From: Zygnema cylindricum
Lineage: Eukaryota; Streptophyta; Zygnematophyceae; Zygnematales; Zygnemataceae
Length of the DNA stretch: 64,000 nucleotides
Reading direction: 5' to 3'
Assembly: GCA_037447655.1 (NCBI GenBank)
Contig: JBBHKE010002450.1
Coordinates: 248,001 to 312,000 of the forward strand
Shown: positions 1 to 9,757 of the stretch, in pieces
How positions within the stretch are numbered: the stretch's first letter is position 1
How the letters are laid out: the number at the start of each line of letters is the position of its first letter
The notes under the pieces: generated by a model
What the model saw: the letters and a program-made list of their open reading frames with translations, nothing else
What the model was told of the DNA's origin: nothing
Databases searched by the model: none
Made by a program: the position numbers and the translations under genes

Positions 1-586
1 TTTAACATTATCCCACTGCGTCCCTACAAAACTTAAGCTTAAGAGCAGAAAGAGCTTTAGTGAGCATATCAGCAATCATTATTGCATCTGGCAAATAACA
101 TAATTTAATCACTCTAGAGAACTTTTTTTCTCTGACAAAGTGTTTTCGTACATCCATGTGCTTGCTTTTGAAGTGATGACTCGGGTTAGAAGCAATGGCA
201 ATGGCAGCGTGGTTATCACACAAGATCACCTATGGACCAACTTGCATGTATCCTAGTTCTTGTAACATGGATTTTACCCATAAGAGTTCTTTGAGGGCCA
301 AGCTTGTTGCCAAATAATTGACTCCATTGTCGACTGTGTTGTAACCTTTTGAAGTTTGCTGCTCCAGCAGCAAGTACCGTTCCCAATTTGCAGAACGAAT
401 CCCGTGGTGGATTTCCGGCTTGGCATGTCGCCCTAGCTTGCATCACTCCATGTTTGCAGCTTCACTTCTCCTCCGCCTTGAGTGAGTTTGAGATCTTTAG
501 TTCCTGCCAAATATCTTAAGACTCTCCTTGCTGCATCAGGATAAGATTTTCTCGGATTTTCTAGACTCCTGCTTAGTACCTCGACT
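1..586 (-). pseudogene. Copia A1 RNase H fragment (3' end of pol)
   Basis: This is the end of a Ty1/copia pol frame on the minus strand. The RNase H signature is readable: a CDNHAAIAIAS block, then SKHMDVRKHFVREK and ADMLTKAL, as in the other family-A copies at 10826-11539 and 32710-33222. RNase H degrades the RNA strand during reverse transcription. Its upstream half is frame-broken near positions 230-470. The coding sequence stops at 582-586 (CGACT), where element B1 is inserted, and resumes at 4251 after B1. The polypurine tract and 3' LTR of A1 lie left of the window. Confident as a family-A RNase H relic. Confidence 0.9.
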
Positions 587-795
587 TGTAGAAATTAATG
601 GTTCATTTTTAGTATTTTCTAGGTTTAAATAGAAAAAAGCCGAGGCAGTCTACCTGTAACTTCTCTCTCCAAACTCTCAAACTTGTCGCATTTACTGAGA
701 AATTGGAGAGGGAGCTAGAGCCATGGCTACCTAGGCTATCTAGAGGTTTACGGGAAATTTATATTTGTTAGGGGTTTATTTATATAAAAGGATTA

Positions 796-872
796 TGCCG
801 GCCACATGATTTGATCCTTGCACCTACCGGCCGGCAAGCAGCTAACAGATGGTAGCTTTAGCCGTTAAATCT
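796..872 (-). other. Antisense tRNA-like segment in LTR B1
   Basis: On the minus strand this reads as a tRNA-like body. An A-box-like stretch (AACGGCTAAAGCTACC) is followed, about 40 bases later, by GGATCAAATCATG. The last part is a one-base-changed version of the B-box/T-arm GGATCAAATCCTG seen in the other family-B LTRs. It lies about 210-285 bases after the LTR start, opposite to the element's sense. No perfect acceptor stem is visible, so it is not called as a functional tRNA gene. Confidence 0.55.
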
Positions 873-1439
873 ATGATTAATGTTACGTAGTATATAGATT
901 GATATATATTTAAATATGTATACGTACGATAAATCATTTAACTGTAATAGATTACGGGATACATAGATCCGGTAATATATAAAGTATGGATTACGGTATG
1001 GACAAAAAATCAATACCGCGCATTTGTTTCGTAAGTGAAACAAATACCGCGCATGTATTTATTACTGCTACGATTAATCCTAATTTAATCGGACGGCCGC
1101 GATTAGCGCCGAGATCGCGAAAGAAGATTTCGGTGGTTTGTGGCCATCGCCACATCGGATGACACGTGGCAAAATTACGTTGGATCGTGGAATCTCCGGA
1201 GATTATGGCAACGAATCCGGATATGACATGTGTCGACATTTAGGCCATGTTGTACAATGTTCGTACATAAAGTACACCGGAAGCTATACTTTTGCGTACG
1301 GAACTATAACCTGATTGGTTCCGTACATCAGTAGATAGAGTCAGTGAGAGAGATAGGACTTAGAAAATTCGGTAGATAGGACCTTCTCTCCCAGAGAGCT
1401 TCTTTACAAAAGGTCAACTTTGACCCTCCATAACTTACT

Positions 1440-1511
1440 GCTCAGGGGAGCAAATTTAGAGATTCTTTTTGCTATCGACTCAAGGAAGTCTTGCCTTCAC
1501 ATGGGTGAAGG
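1440..1511 (+). other. Three-hairpin module in LTR B1 (GCTC/GACTC/CCTTCAC stems)
   Basis: Three short inverted repeats follow one another. GCTC-AGGG-GAGC is at 1440-1451. GACTC-AAGG-AAGTC is at 1477-1490, with one mismatch; it is perfect in other copies. CCTTCAC-ATGG-GTGAAGG is at 1494-1511. The same module with different but still complementary stems occurs in LTR families D and E. The paired changes suggest an RNA structure in the transcribed part of the LTR. Confidence 0.65.
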
Positions 1512-1614
1512 TGGTCAGGTTTTTGTATGCCAAGGTGGCATTTGTTCTTGCTGAAACACAAAGGGGTCAGGGTTATCTTAGAGGCTTCGTGTGAGCTGTT
1601 TACTTTGAGGTCCT

Positions 1615-2725
1615 ATGGAGGTCTCAGAGTTGCAAATTATGGGCCCACCATCTAGGGTGCCCATATTCAATGGAGCTGGCTTCATATACTGGGAAAGTCT
1701 GATGATAGGAGCTCTATGTGACAAACGTTTTACGGGAATAGTGAGTGGACAAGTGAGGCGCCCATCCAGTCTTAGGATACCTCCAAAGTTTACGAAGGCA
1801 AATTCACTAGAGATGCAGATCCATCTTCAACGGAGGAGACAAAGGAAGGAGAGGTGGTAGACAAAGGAAAGGAGAAGAAACGACCACACCAATAGTAACT
1901 AGTTCGACATTCATGTCACCTATTTCGAGGAACGAGGAGAATGATACTGATACCCAGGACTTCAACAATATGGTGGCAAAGCACTTCATTCTCCGCCATC
2001 TTACTCAAAGACTTGCATGTCTTCATTTGCAGGTAGAAAAGGCATCCAATTTTTGGATGGCTCTAATAGAGATGTACCGAAGTGGTACGATTCATCAACA
2101 ACAGTTGGCTGATCAAAAAGTTAAGGAGTATGTATACAGGGGGGGGGAAGATGTTGGATTTTTGCAATGAGCTTGCTACACTTTTCATGGAGCTAGAGAG
2201 TGTTGGAAAAGATTTAGTGAAATAAAAAAGGTTAACTGTCTATTGATGAAGTTACCCGATGAGTTCGAGAACATAGTCAACCGTGTGCAACACTTGCCGG
2301 ACTCAAGGTGGATATGGAACTCAGTGGTAGGAATGATTTTCGTTCGGGAGAATACAATTAAGATACGAAGGGGAGGAAAGAGTGGGCAAGCCTTGGCGGC
2401 TGGGACTGACTGGAGGAACAACGATTTCCGGAGACGGATCGGACATTACAGAGGGGGGGAGCGGAAAAATCACACCGACGAGTTCATACCAACGGCTCCC
2501 AAGGGTTTATGTCATTTCTGTAAGAAACCAAGGCACTATATGGCGGAGTGCACTAAGCTAACCGAGCTTTGGCTAAAGGAGGGGCAGACTGGTGGAACCC
2601 CGATAGGAAAGAAAAATACCCTTATGACACAGGTACATGAGGTGGAATCCGAAGACGAGGACGATGAGCTCCTATTGGATGAGGAGTTGGAAGCGACAAA
2701 TGAGGTAGAAATTCCACGAAAGTAG
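1615..2725 (+). pseudogene. B1 gag remnant with CCHC zinc knuckle
   Basis: The gag frame opens at ATG 1615 inside the LTR (MEVSELQIMGPPSRVPIF) and is soon frame-broken. Further pieces in other frames are at about 1913-2170 (NFWMALIEMYRSGTIHQQQL) and 2243-2725. The last piece holds a CX2CX4HX4C knuckle (CHFCKKPRHYMAEC, about residues 90-103 of that frame). Gag forms the virus-like particle, and the knuckle binds template RNA. The fragment ends in an acidic tail (ESEDEDDELLLDEELE) similar to the D element's gag. Confidence 0.85.
1635..1649 (+). promoter_or_regulatory. Primer-binding site of B1 (initiator tRNA-Met anticodon arm)
   Basis: Directly after the LTR comes AATTATGGGCCCACC. Thirteen bases (TTATGGGCCCACC) complement the anticodon arm of plant initiator tRNA-Met (GGTGGGCCCATAACC, recalled). 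A canonical TGGTATCAGAGC site is absent. The site is read through in the gag frame as I-M-G-P-P. Confidence 0.7.
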
Positions 2726-2727
2726 AA

Positions 2728-3540
2728 ATGTGCTTTCCGTGGATTGAAAGGGGTTCAACACCAAAAGACAGTCCCAGAAAACGTGGAACAGAATGGGTAG
2801 CTGAAAGGTTAAATAGAACACTAAGTGATAGTGCTATAAGTATGTTGTTAGATAAGAAGATAGGAAAAAGGTTTTGGGCAGAAGCAATGAACTGTGCTAA
2901 TTACCTCAAAAATAGAGTTCTTACTTCAACTATAAATGATCAAACACCTTATGAGAGTTGGACAGGTCGGAAACCAAACATATCTCACTTAAAGGATTTC
3001 GACAGTCAAGTATTCAGTCTAGATACTGATCGGTCCAATTCGAAGTTGGATCCTAAAGGAAAACCGCGATACTTATTAGGATATGATGAGGATGTTAAAG
3101 GATATAGAGTTTATGATCTAAAAAGGGAAGATATAATTTTAGTAAAGCATCTAGTAGTTATGGATGAAGGAAAGTCTGTGGATCCCTTCAAATATACGAA
3201 GTCAATGAAAATCAGATCTGAGTCAGAAATTTCTGATGACTTTGAGCTTCCTCACTATCCAGGTTTTAGAGAAGATGACATTCTTGCAGGTACAAATCAG
3301 ACCGAAAAGGACTCGGCTGTTGAAACTCCAGTGACAACTCTACCTGAAGCGGAAGACGTGGTGGAAATTGATACCGAATCAAGGGATAGGGGAGAAGCCG
3401 AGTTTGTTCTAAAGAATCCACGAGAACCATCTATTCAGGCCTCAAATTTTTAAGGGGGGAGGAGAAGTAGCAAGAAAAGCAGGTTAATAACAAGGTAACT
3501 AAACTATCTCATCAAGATGAACCTCAAACTTATGGAAAGG
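2728..3540 (+). pseudogene. B1 integrase C-terminal fragment
   Basis: An open stretch (2728-3453) joins a short gag/protease-junction leftover to the integrase just before WVAERLNRTL, around 2795. The HHCC zinc finger and the first two catalytic aspartates are therefore deleted. What remains includes the region after the catalytic Glu (AERLNRTLSDSAISMLL) and the copia C-terminal signatures KRFWAEAMNCANYLKNR, YESWTGRKPNISHLK and YLLGYDEDVKGYRVYDL. An acidic linker follows. Cannot catalyse integration. Confidence 0.88.
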
Positions 3541-3542
3541 CT

Positions 3543-3948
3543 ATGACTTGTCGAGAAAGAAACGAGCGGAAGACAACCATCAATGAGGAGATTGCCTCAA
3601 TCATGGCAGCCGATACTTGGGAGCTGGTGGATTGTCCACCTAACCGAAAACCAATCAGTTGTAAGTGGGTTTTCAAATTAAAACTAAACCCAGATGTAAC
3701 AATCGAGCGCTATATGGCCAGATTAGTGGCAAAGGGATTTACACAAAAAGAGGGAATTGACTACCGGAAAACTTTTGCAACGGTGGTCAGATTTCCCACC
3801 GTCCGCATACTTCTCAGTTTAGCATCAGCGGAAGACATGGAAGTGCACCATATGGACATCAAGACAACCTTTTTGCATGGAGAATTGGAAGAAGAGATTT
3901 TCATGCGACAACCCGAAGGTTTTGTGGAGGAAGGAGAGGATCATCAGT
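3543..3948 (+). pseudogene. B1 reverse transcriptase N-terminal fragment
   Basis: Copia RT N-terminus: IMAADTWELVDCPPNRKPIS, CKWVFKLKLNPDVTIERY, ARLVAKGFTQKEGIDY and [20 protein letters not shown]. It ends at EEGEDHQ, just before a stop created where the coding sequence joins the LTR. The YVDD active site and RNase H are missing. At the junction, CATCAG (3942-3947) is shared with the LTR (1326-1331 in the 5' copy), consistent with a microhomology deletion of the rest of pol and two-thirds of the 3' LTR. Confidence 0.9.
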
Positions 3949-4250
3949 AGATAGAGTCTGTGAGAGAGATAGGACTTAGAAAAATTAGGAGATAGGACCC
4001 TCTCTTCAGAGAGCTTCTGTACAATAGGTCAACTTTGACCTTCTATAACTTACTGCTCAGGGGAGCAAATTCAGATATACTTTTTGCTATAGACTCAAGG
4101 GTGTCTTGCCTTCACACGAGTGCAGGTGGTCAAAGTTTTTGTCTACCAAGGAGGCAGTTGTTTTCGCTGAAACACAAAAGGGTCAGAGTTATCCTAGAGG
4201 CTTCTTGGAAGCTGTCCACTCTGAGGACTTATGGAGGTCTCAGTGTTTCA
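3942..4250 (+). repeat. Truncated 3' LTR of B1
   Basis: Matches the last 0.3 kb of the 5' LTR (from about 1326 on), including the W-box-like palindrome and the hairpin module. It ends GGTCTCAGTGTTTCA at 4250 and is followed by the TSD copy CGACT. Its differences from the 5' LTR (about 14 in 150 bases by eye) suggest an old insertion. Confidence 0.9.
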
Positions 4251-4255
4251 CGACT

Positions 4256-5540
4256 GCTGCAGCAATGTCATGGCAGGTACAGTTCATGAAATATATTAAG
4301 CTTCCCACTATCTATCTATAAGGTATTATAGGATCATTCTCCCCTGACTCTAAATACTCGCTAACAATGACACCTGGTTCTGTCTCTTCTCCCTCTAACT
4401 TCTGTCAAAACTCCATTGGAGTTAAACATCCTTTTGCCCCCCGCATTCTGTACTCATCTAACATGTTTCTAACATCCTCTTTTTGAGTGAATTTTATTAT
4501 TTTCTTATTTCTGTCCCTCTCTACCTAGATACCCAAAATATATTTTGCCTCACCGAGGTCTTTCATCTCGAACCGTGAGTTTAGAGCTGTTTTGATTTTG
4601 TTAATTTCAACCATTGATTTGCTAATTAATAGCAAATCATCTACATATACTGCTATATACACTATCCCATTTTCACCCTTTAGAACGTAGACAGGGTGAT
4701 CAGAACTTATCCTTTGAAATCCTAGGCTAGTCAAGAATTCATCAAGCTTTAGATTCCACTGTATGGGGGCCTGTTTTATGCCGTACAAAGATTTTAGCAA
4801 CTTGCATACTAAGTGCTCTTTTCCTCGTTCCACATAGTTTTCAGGCTGCTGCATGTAAATGATCTCTTGTAGTTCTCCGTACAAAAAGGCTGTCTTTACA
4901 TCCATGTGATGAATTTCCATATCTTCTATAGCAGCAATGGACAGCAAAATCCTAACTGTTGGAAATCTCACAACCGGAGAAAATGTTTTTTCAAAATTGA
5001 TTCCTTCCTTTTTATTATACCCTTTTGCCACAAGTCTGGCCTTATAGCGTTCAATGGTGTTATCGGGATTTAACTTTACCTTGAATACACATTTGCTGCC
5101 GATCGCTTTTAGGTCTGGAGGAAGGTCCACAAGCTCCCATGTTTGAGCCTCCATGATAGACTTCATTTGGTCGTTTGCATCCTCGATCCAGTGATTCCGT
5201 CTTGGTGATGAGAAGGCCTCCTGAATGGTCAAAGGCTCCCCTGAGGCTGCCAAGTAGGCAAAGTGAGAGCTTGCTTGCAAGCGGCTGCTTGATCTTCTTC
5301 CCCTTGGAAATTTTGAGGCTGAGATCATCAGATGCCGTGCATTGCGCTGATTGCTCTGGTTGCGATGTGTATGTACTGACTGCTGTAGGTCCGTCTAGAC
5401 CCGAAGTTGTTCAGGAACTTGGAGAGAGGCTGACTTTGGAGTCACCACCGGAGTTTGTGGAATCTGCGAGACAATTTCTTGCATGCAATCTAAAATGATA
5501 TATTCTTGTACCTTTTGTTGCTTTTGCTGTTGTGTCATTT
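4256..5540 (-). pseudogene. A1 reverse transcriptase domain
   Basis: A 267-residue open stretch (4525-5328) carries most of the copia RT domain. In order it has [76 protein letters not shown] and an intact YVDDLLL active-site box, ending KDLGEAKYILGI at a stop. Sequence to 4256 is the RT/RNase H linker, and the rest of RNase H is at 1-581. Upstream (5330-5540) is the low-complexity INT-RT linker with frame breaks. RT copies the genomic RNA into cDNA inside the particle. Confidence 0.92.
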
Positions 5541-6900
5541 GAAAAAATCTATGGAGTCTAGTTCATCTTTATCAATGATGTTCGTTGCTACAACTATTTT
5601 CTGCCTCTCAATTACAAAGACTCTATAACCTTTTGAGTGATCATCATATCCTAACAGAATACCCGATAATCCCTTCGGTTTCATTTTCCATCTATCTGTA
5701 GACGTATCTAATATAAAGCTTTGACTACCAAAGACCTTAAAATGACTAACATTTGGTTTGCAACCTGTCTAGATCTCGTAAGGAGTAGTTTCTACCGATC
5801 TTGATCCTATCCTATTCTTAATGTAAACTGCACAATTTAGAGCCTCAACCCAGAATTTCGGATCCACATTTTTATCTGCGAGCATGGACCTAGAGCTCTC
5901 CGTGAGAGTCCTATTCAATCTTTCCGACACCCCATTTTGTTCCGGTGAATATGGAACAGTCAAAAGGTGACTAATGCCTTCTTCGAGTAAAAAGGTTTCA
6001 AATTCTTTCGACGTATATTCACCACTATTGTCCGATCTGAGCTGCAAAATATGTGAATTATGAAGTTTTTCAGCCCTTGCTTTATAGTGTTTGAAGTGAC
6101 CAAACACTTCACTCTTCTCCTTCATGAAGTAAACGTTTGTAAACCTGGAGAAATCATTTGTGAAGGTGACCATAAATTTCATCCCCACGGCAGATGGAAC
6201 CTTCGCCCGACTAAAGACATCCGAAAAATAATTGCTATAAAAGTTTCGTTGACCGATGCTCAAACTCTTTAGGAAATGGCAATCTGGGGGTTTGCCTAAA
6301 GCGCAACCATCACAAGTTTTGACCGGCTCATTCGTGATTGATACACCCTCTATTCCAGCAAGGACCATTTTCCTCAATGTATCATAGTTTACATGGCCTA
6401 ATCTTTTATGCCACAACTGATCTGAGTGCAAAACACCGGAGTACAGAACATCATTCTCTTTCGTATTAGCCATATCCATGTGATACATCTTGCTACTATC
6501 TCTAGTACCTGTAACTGCAACCTTGCCATTTTTGCTAACAACATAATGACCATTTTTCTTATAAACCTCAAAGCCTTTACTCTCTACCAACGACGTAGAA
6601 AACATATTTTTCTTAAAGTCAGGCACAAATAAGACATTGTGAAGAGTCCTTTCAATTGCTTTTCCCTCTACATCAACTAGTAAGGACACATCACCCACAG
6701 CACGAGTCTGGACACTCATTCCACAAGCATAATAAATATTTTTCTCTGGCGTTGCTTTCAGATTTGTGAAGATGGCCTTGTTCAGCACATGTGGGCTGAT
6801 GCTCTTGTATCCATTATCCATCCAGGGTCCTTCGCGCCCTCCATTGCAGCCGCCATAGCGAATAGATCCGTATTGTCCTCCGTAGAAACCGTCAAAGTCA
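5541..6900 (-). pseudogene. A1 protease and integrase
   Basis: A 350-residue open frame (5769-6821) covers the pre-integrase region with the zinc finger (WHKRLGHVNYDTL ... CDGCALG) and the catalytic core: TFTNDFSRFTNVYF, LQLRSDNSGEYTSKEFE and PYSPEQNGVSERLNRTL. It ends at TTPYEI with a stop. Just upstream the protease motif reads DTRASAHMC in another frame instead of DTGASAHMC, and a stop replaces the following Trp. The protease is therefore both mutated and frameshifted. The sequence around CDGCALGKPPDCHFLKSLS is also scrambled relative to A4. Confidence 0.9.
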
Positions 6901-6904
6901 CGTC

Positions 6905-7813
6905 TTAGAGAGACGAAGAAGTCGAAAATAGTGCATTTCTAGGAGGTGTAGGCCCCGTGAAGCCTTTGTAAAACTGGCTTTGTTGCCATCCCAGCCTGTA
7001 TAAACCTATATCGTTAGCTTTTTTCATCTTAGGACAAAATTTGTATCCATGACCTCTCTCACTAGAATAAAAGCATGCATTGTTGGATCGTCTATTTCCA
7101 CCATGATTAAACTGCCTGAATTGATTAAACTGATTCCTTTGCTGATTAAACTGTCCTTTTCTCTCAAAGTCTGAATTAAAAGCCTTTACTTGCTCAACAT
7201 TGAGAATATTAGATGTAGCTTCCTCTTCTAGTAAAATATTGATGGCTAAATGTAAAGTCCAGCTAGCTTTATCTTTTTGTTTGAGCATGTCATATGCTCC
7301 TTTCATACTACGAGGGAGACCCCTCATGAGCAATGCTGTCTGTTGAAAAAGAGGAAACATCCCACCTGCATAAGCATGTGCATCTACAAGGATACGAAAT
7401 TTGTTAGAATATTCAGCAATTGTACCACTAGTGTACTTATAGTCCCAAATTTTTCCAGCCAATAGAAGCTCTTCTTAGACATTAGCTTTTTCATAATCAC
7501 TTTTAAGGAATTTCCAGATATCAACTGTTTTTATCATTTTTATCTAAGACATAGCTAAGTCCTCAGATATACAAAATTTCAGAATAGAACGAGCTTGCGT
7601 ATTTTTCCTAGATCATGACGGATCAGATTCATCCAGTGAACCATCCAAGATATCTAAAAATTTAACATTTTCAAAATGTGTCTCCACCATTTCTGCCCAG
7701 TAAACATATTTATCCCCAGAAAAGATAGGAATTCTTAATGACAGGCCCATAACCTGTTGTTCTACAACCACCGGTGCAGGTGGAGGAGCAGCAATAGCAG
7801 TAGAAGTAGACAT
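6905..7813 (-). pseudogene. A1 gag
   Basis: Gag in two main pieces. 7613-7813 begins MSTSTAIAAPPPAPVVVEQQ and continues MGLSLRIPIFSGDKYVYWAE. 6905-7462 continues from AGKIWDYKYTSGTIAEYSNK and ends in a knuckle reading CFYSSERGHGYKFC. The second Cys of the CX2C pair is Ser. A stop and frame change lie between the pieces (about 7463-7612). The first 59 nucleotides, including the ATG at 7813, are inside the 5' LTR. Confidence 0.9.
7744..7754 (-). promoter_or_regulatory. Primer-binding site of A1
   Basis: The plus strand reads GGCCCATAACC immediately next to the LTR boundary. These 11 bases are identical to part of the plant initiator tRNA-Met anticodon arm, so the minus-strand template would pair with it. 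The same site flanks A3 (28393-28403) and A4 (36803-36813), and a mutated version flanks A2. Confidence 0.72.
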
Positions 7814-8652
7814 GATACACTCTCAGAAACTATCAAGAATCCTACCAATTAGTTGTTCTTAAGTGCTCACCAATTCTTATACAAGCATCCAAACCTCACA
7901 AAACTCTAACAGAATATAGAGTAGTATAAGCAATGATAACTCCAGAAGTTATAGCACAATTGACCAGACAACACTCAGGATATAATACTCAGAAGTTTCC
8001 CAAAAACTGTTTGCAGTTTTAATACTTGGAAGTCTGGATACATAATGTGTTCTGAGTCCTAAGTCTTATACTTGTGTTGAACAAGCAACACTAGTGTACT
8101 TCAAAGGTACGTCAAACCACCAAGCTACCACTAATCTGTTAAGCTACCACTGACCTATCACTAAGCTACCACTCAGCTACCCTCTAAGTTTACTAGAATC
8201 GTATCTATCGCAGTTGCTCTATCCTGTACAAAATCACATTAAGAATATCAGACGCTGCGTTGTCCGTACGGACCATATCAAATGTAATCGTGGTTGCATT
8301 GTCTTGTCTGTGTTGCAGCTTCGTTGCTGCGCTGCTCTGTTGCTGCGCTACTCTGCTGTAAAGCAGCTGCTCTGCTGTATAGCAGCTGCTCTGCTGTATA
8401 GCAGCTGCTCTGCTTTAAAGAAGCTGCTCTGCTGTATAGCAGGTGCTCTTCTGTATAGCAGCTGCGCTGCTCTGTCTGTATAGCAATTGCGTTGCTCTGT
8501 CTGTATAGCAGTTGCGCTGCTCTGTCTGTATAGCAACTGCGCTTCTCTGTCTGTATAGCAGCTGCGCTACTCTGTCTATGTAGCAGCTGCGTTGCTTTGT
8601 CTGTATAGCAGCTGCGCTGCTCTGAGACTGAAAGCTTTCCAAAAAGACAACA
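7755..8652 (-). repeat. 5' LTR of A1 (family A, 898 bp)
   Basis: Boundaries TGTTGTTCTACAACC ... AAAAAGACAACA on the plus strand. The sense-start part (about 8325-8630) is an array of roughly 20-27-bp units built on AGCAGCTGC and CTGTATAGCAG, which is the longest such array among the A LTRs here. A second short-unit array (TAAGCTACCACT-type) is at about 8120-8185. The sense end encodes the first 19-20 gag residues. Confidence 0.92.
8325..8630. repeat. GCTGC-rich minisatellite in A1 LTR
   Basis: Imperfect tandem units of about 20-27 bp containing the palindromes CAGCTG and AGCAGCTGCT, for example CTGTCTGTATAGCAGCTGCG. Unit number differs between A LTRs: roughly 300 bp here and far shorter at 46735-46800. 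This explains much of the LTR length variation (629 to 966 bp). It also creates spurious open frames rich in Q, L, C and Y. Confidence 0.85.
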
Positions 8653-9757
8653 GAGCCATGGCTGCCTAAACTCTCTAGAGAGACAAACGTAGATAATGGA
8701 AGGTTTACTAAAAAAACATTTGACGGTGCGAGGATTTGATCCGGGTATCTATCGTCCGTCAAACATCCCGTAGCCATTAGCTTTGTCCATTTAATCTAGG
8801 ACTAGCACTAGGACATATAGGGTTTGATAGATATTTAAATAGTTACATGTAGGGTTTTCTATTGAACTAGATAATGGTGTATAGGGCATAGAAACAATAT
8901 AAATTTTAGTAATGGACGAAACAAATAGTACGGACATTTGTTTTGACGGTCCGTATTAAATAACGATATAAATCCGACGGTCGTGGTTAGCGCCGACATC
9001 GTGGAAAGGAAAAATTGGATGTTTGCTGACGCCGCCACTCTAGATGACACGTGGCAACATCATACGGTATTACAAAATCTTCGGAACGGAAGACAACAAA
9101 TATGAAAGTGACAAAAATCTCATTATGGCGATGTCGTACAATGTACGTACAGAAAGTACTCCGACACTTGTACTTTCTTGTACGGTACCGTTTTTTAGAC
9201 ATGGCATGAATTTGAGCAACGTGGAGAGATAATATTTGGTAGCACAAATTTCGGGAATTAAAATAACTGGTCGGGATAAGACACATGTTGGTTTTTGGCC
9301 ATGGCGTACGATGGTCGTACAAAAGGTACACCGCCACCTGTACCTTTATGTACTTAACTGTCTTGTCATTGGTTCGTACCTTAGTACTAGGGGGCTTAGA
9401 GAGGGGTTTTAGGACTTAGAATAATTCTAGTAGGTAGTTGCCTCTCCCAGAAAATACCTTGTATAAATGTCAAACTTTGGCCAACCATAACAACCAATTT
9501 TGTTGACCAATTTCAGTGATTTTTGTTGCTCTGTACTCAAGGGAGTCTAGGCTACACATAGGTGTAGTTTGTCAGTTTTTTTTCCTGCCTCTATAACTAT
9601 ATTTCTAAGGGAAAGTCAGAGTGGGTGAATGTGTCCAAATCTAATATTTTAACTTTGCATTCTGTGGTGGACTCGAGCACACATTAAGTCTTCTTTCATA
9701 GGGGTGAAGCTGTAATGGGGTTCTGCTTGTAAAGGGGTCAATCATTTGGTTTTATAT
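8653..9757 (+). repeat. LTR E1, left part (family E)
   Basis: Homologous to the intact solo LTR at 51873-53066, but lacking its first ~130 bp because A1 sits at its left edge. Elements of the match include GAGCCATGGCTGCC near the start, a tRNA-like block on the minus strand (8731-8805), and GTGGGTGAATGTGTCCAAAT and TTCTGTGGTGGACTCGAGCA near the end. It also has the hairpin CTACAC-ATAG-GTGTAG (about 9553-9568). It is interrupted at TATAT (9753-9757) by A2 and resumes at 15901. Confidence 0.85.

Larger units (their letters stand above)
587..1634 (+). repeat. 5' LTR of B1 (family B, 1048 bp)
   Basis: Starts TGTAGAAATTAATGG and ends GGTCTCAGAGTTGCA. Homologous LTRs in this window lie at 25003-26075, 44323-45373 and 62272-63317 (all minus). 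It contains an antisense tRNA-like segment (about 796-872), an inverted W-box-like palindrome GGTCAACTTTGACC (1412-1425) and three small hairpins (1440-1511). The gag start ATG at 1615 lies within the LTR. Confidence 0.93.
587..4250 (+). mobile_element. Copia element B1, internally deleted, TSD CGACT
   Basis: A 3.66-kb LTR element in plus orientation. It begins TGTAGAAATT and ends GTGTTTCA, and is flanked by the perfect 5-bp duplication CGACT (582-586 and 4251-4255). The flanks join into an uninterrupted A1 RT/RNase H sequence, so B1 inserted into A1. It keeps a full 5' LTR, gag remnants, the C-terminal part of integrase and the start of RT, but lacks protease, the integrase core, the RT active site and RNase H. 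The 3' LTR is reduced to its last 0.3 kb. It is non-autonomous and dead. Confidence 0.93.
1..8652 (-). mobile_element. Copia element A1, left end outside window, carrying B1
   Basis: A Ty1/copia retrotransposon on the minus strand. Reading down from 8652 it has a 5' LTR (7755-8652), primer-binding site, gag, protease/integrase, reverse transcriptase and RNase H. Element B1 (587-4250) splits it between RT and RNase H. Its 5' LTR abuts an E-family LTR at 8653, so A1 inserted into that LTR. Its own target duplication cannot be checked because the 3' LTR is outside the window. Several stops, frameshifts and active-site changes make it inactive. Confidence 0.9.

Noticed and set aside
5175-5498. 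107-residue plus-strand frame (and similar ones at 12370-12666, 30653-31015)
   Set aside because: Antisense to the integrase-RT linker of family-A elements; recurs wherever that linker occurs.
8348-8777. Open frames with repeated LLYRQSSA/CYTAEQLL units (also near 27500-27900, 32226-32618, 37281-37514, 38380-38742)
   Set aside because: They come from the GCAGC minisatellite of family-A LTRs in several frames and on both strands, so they are array artefacts.
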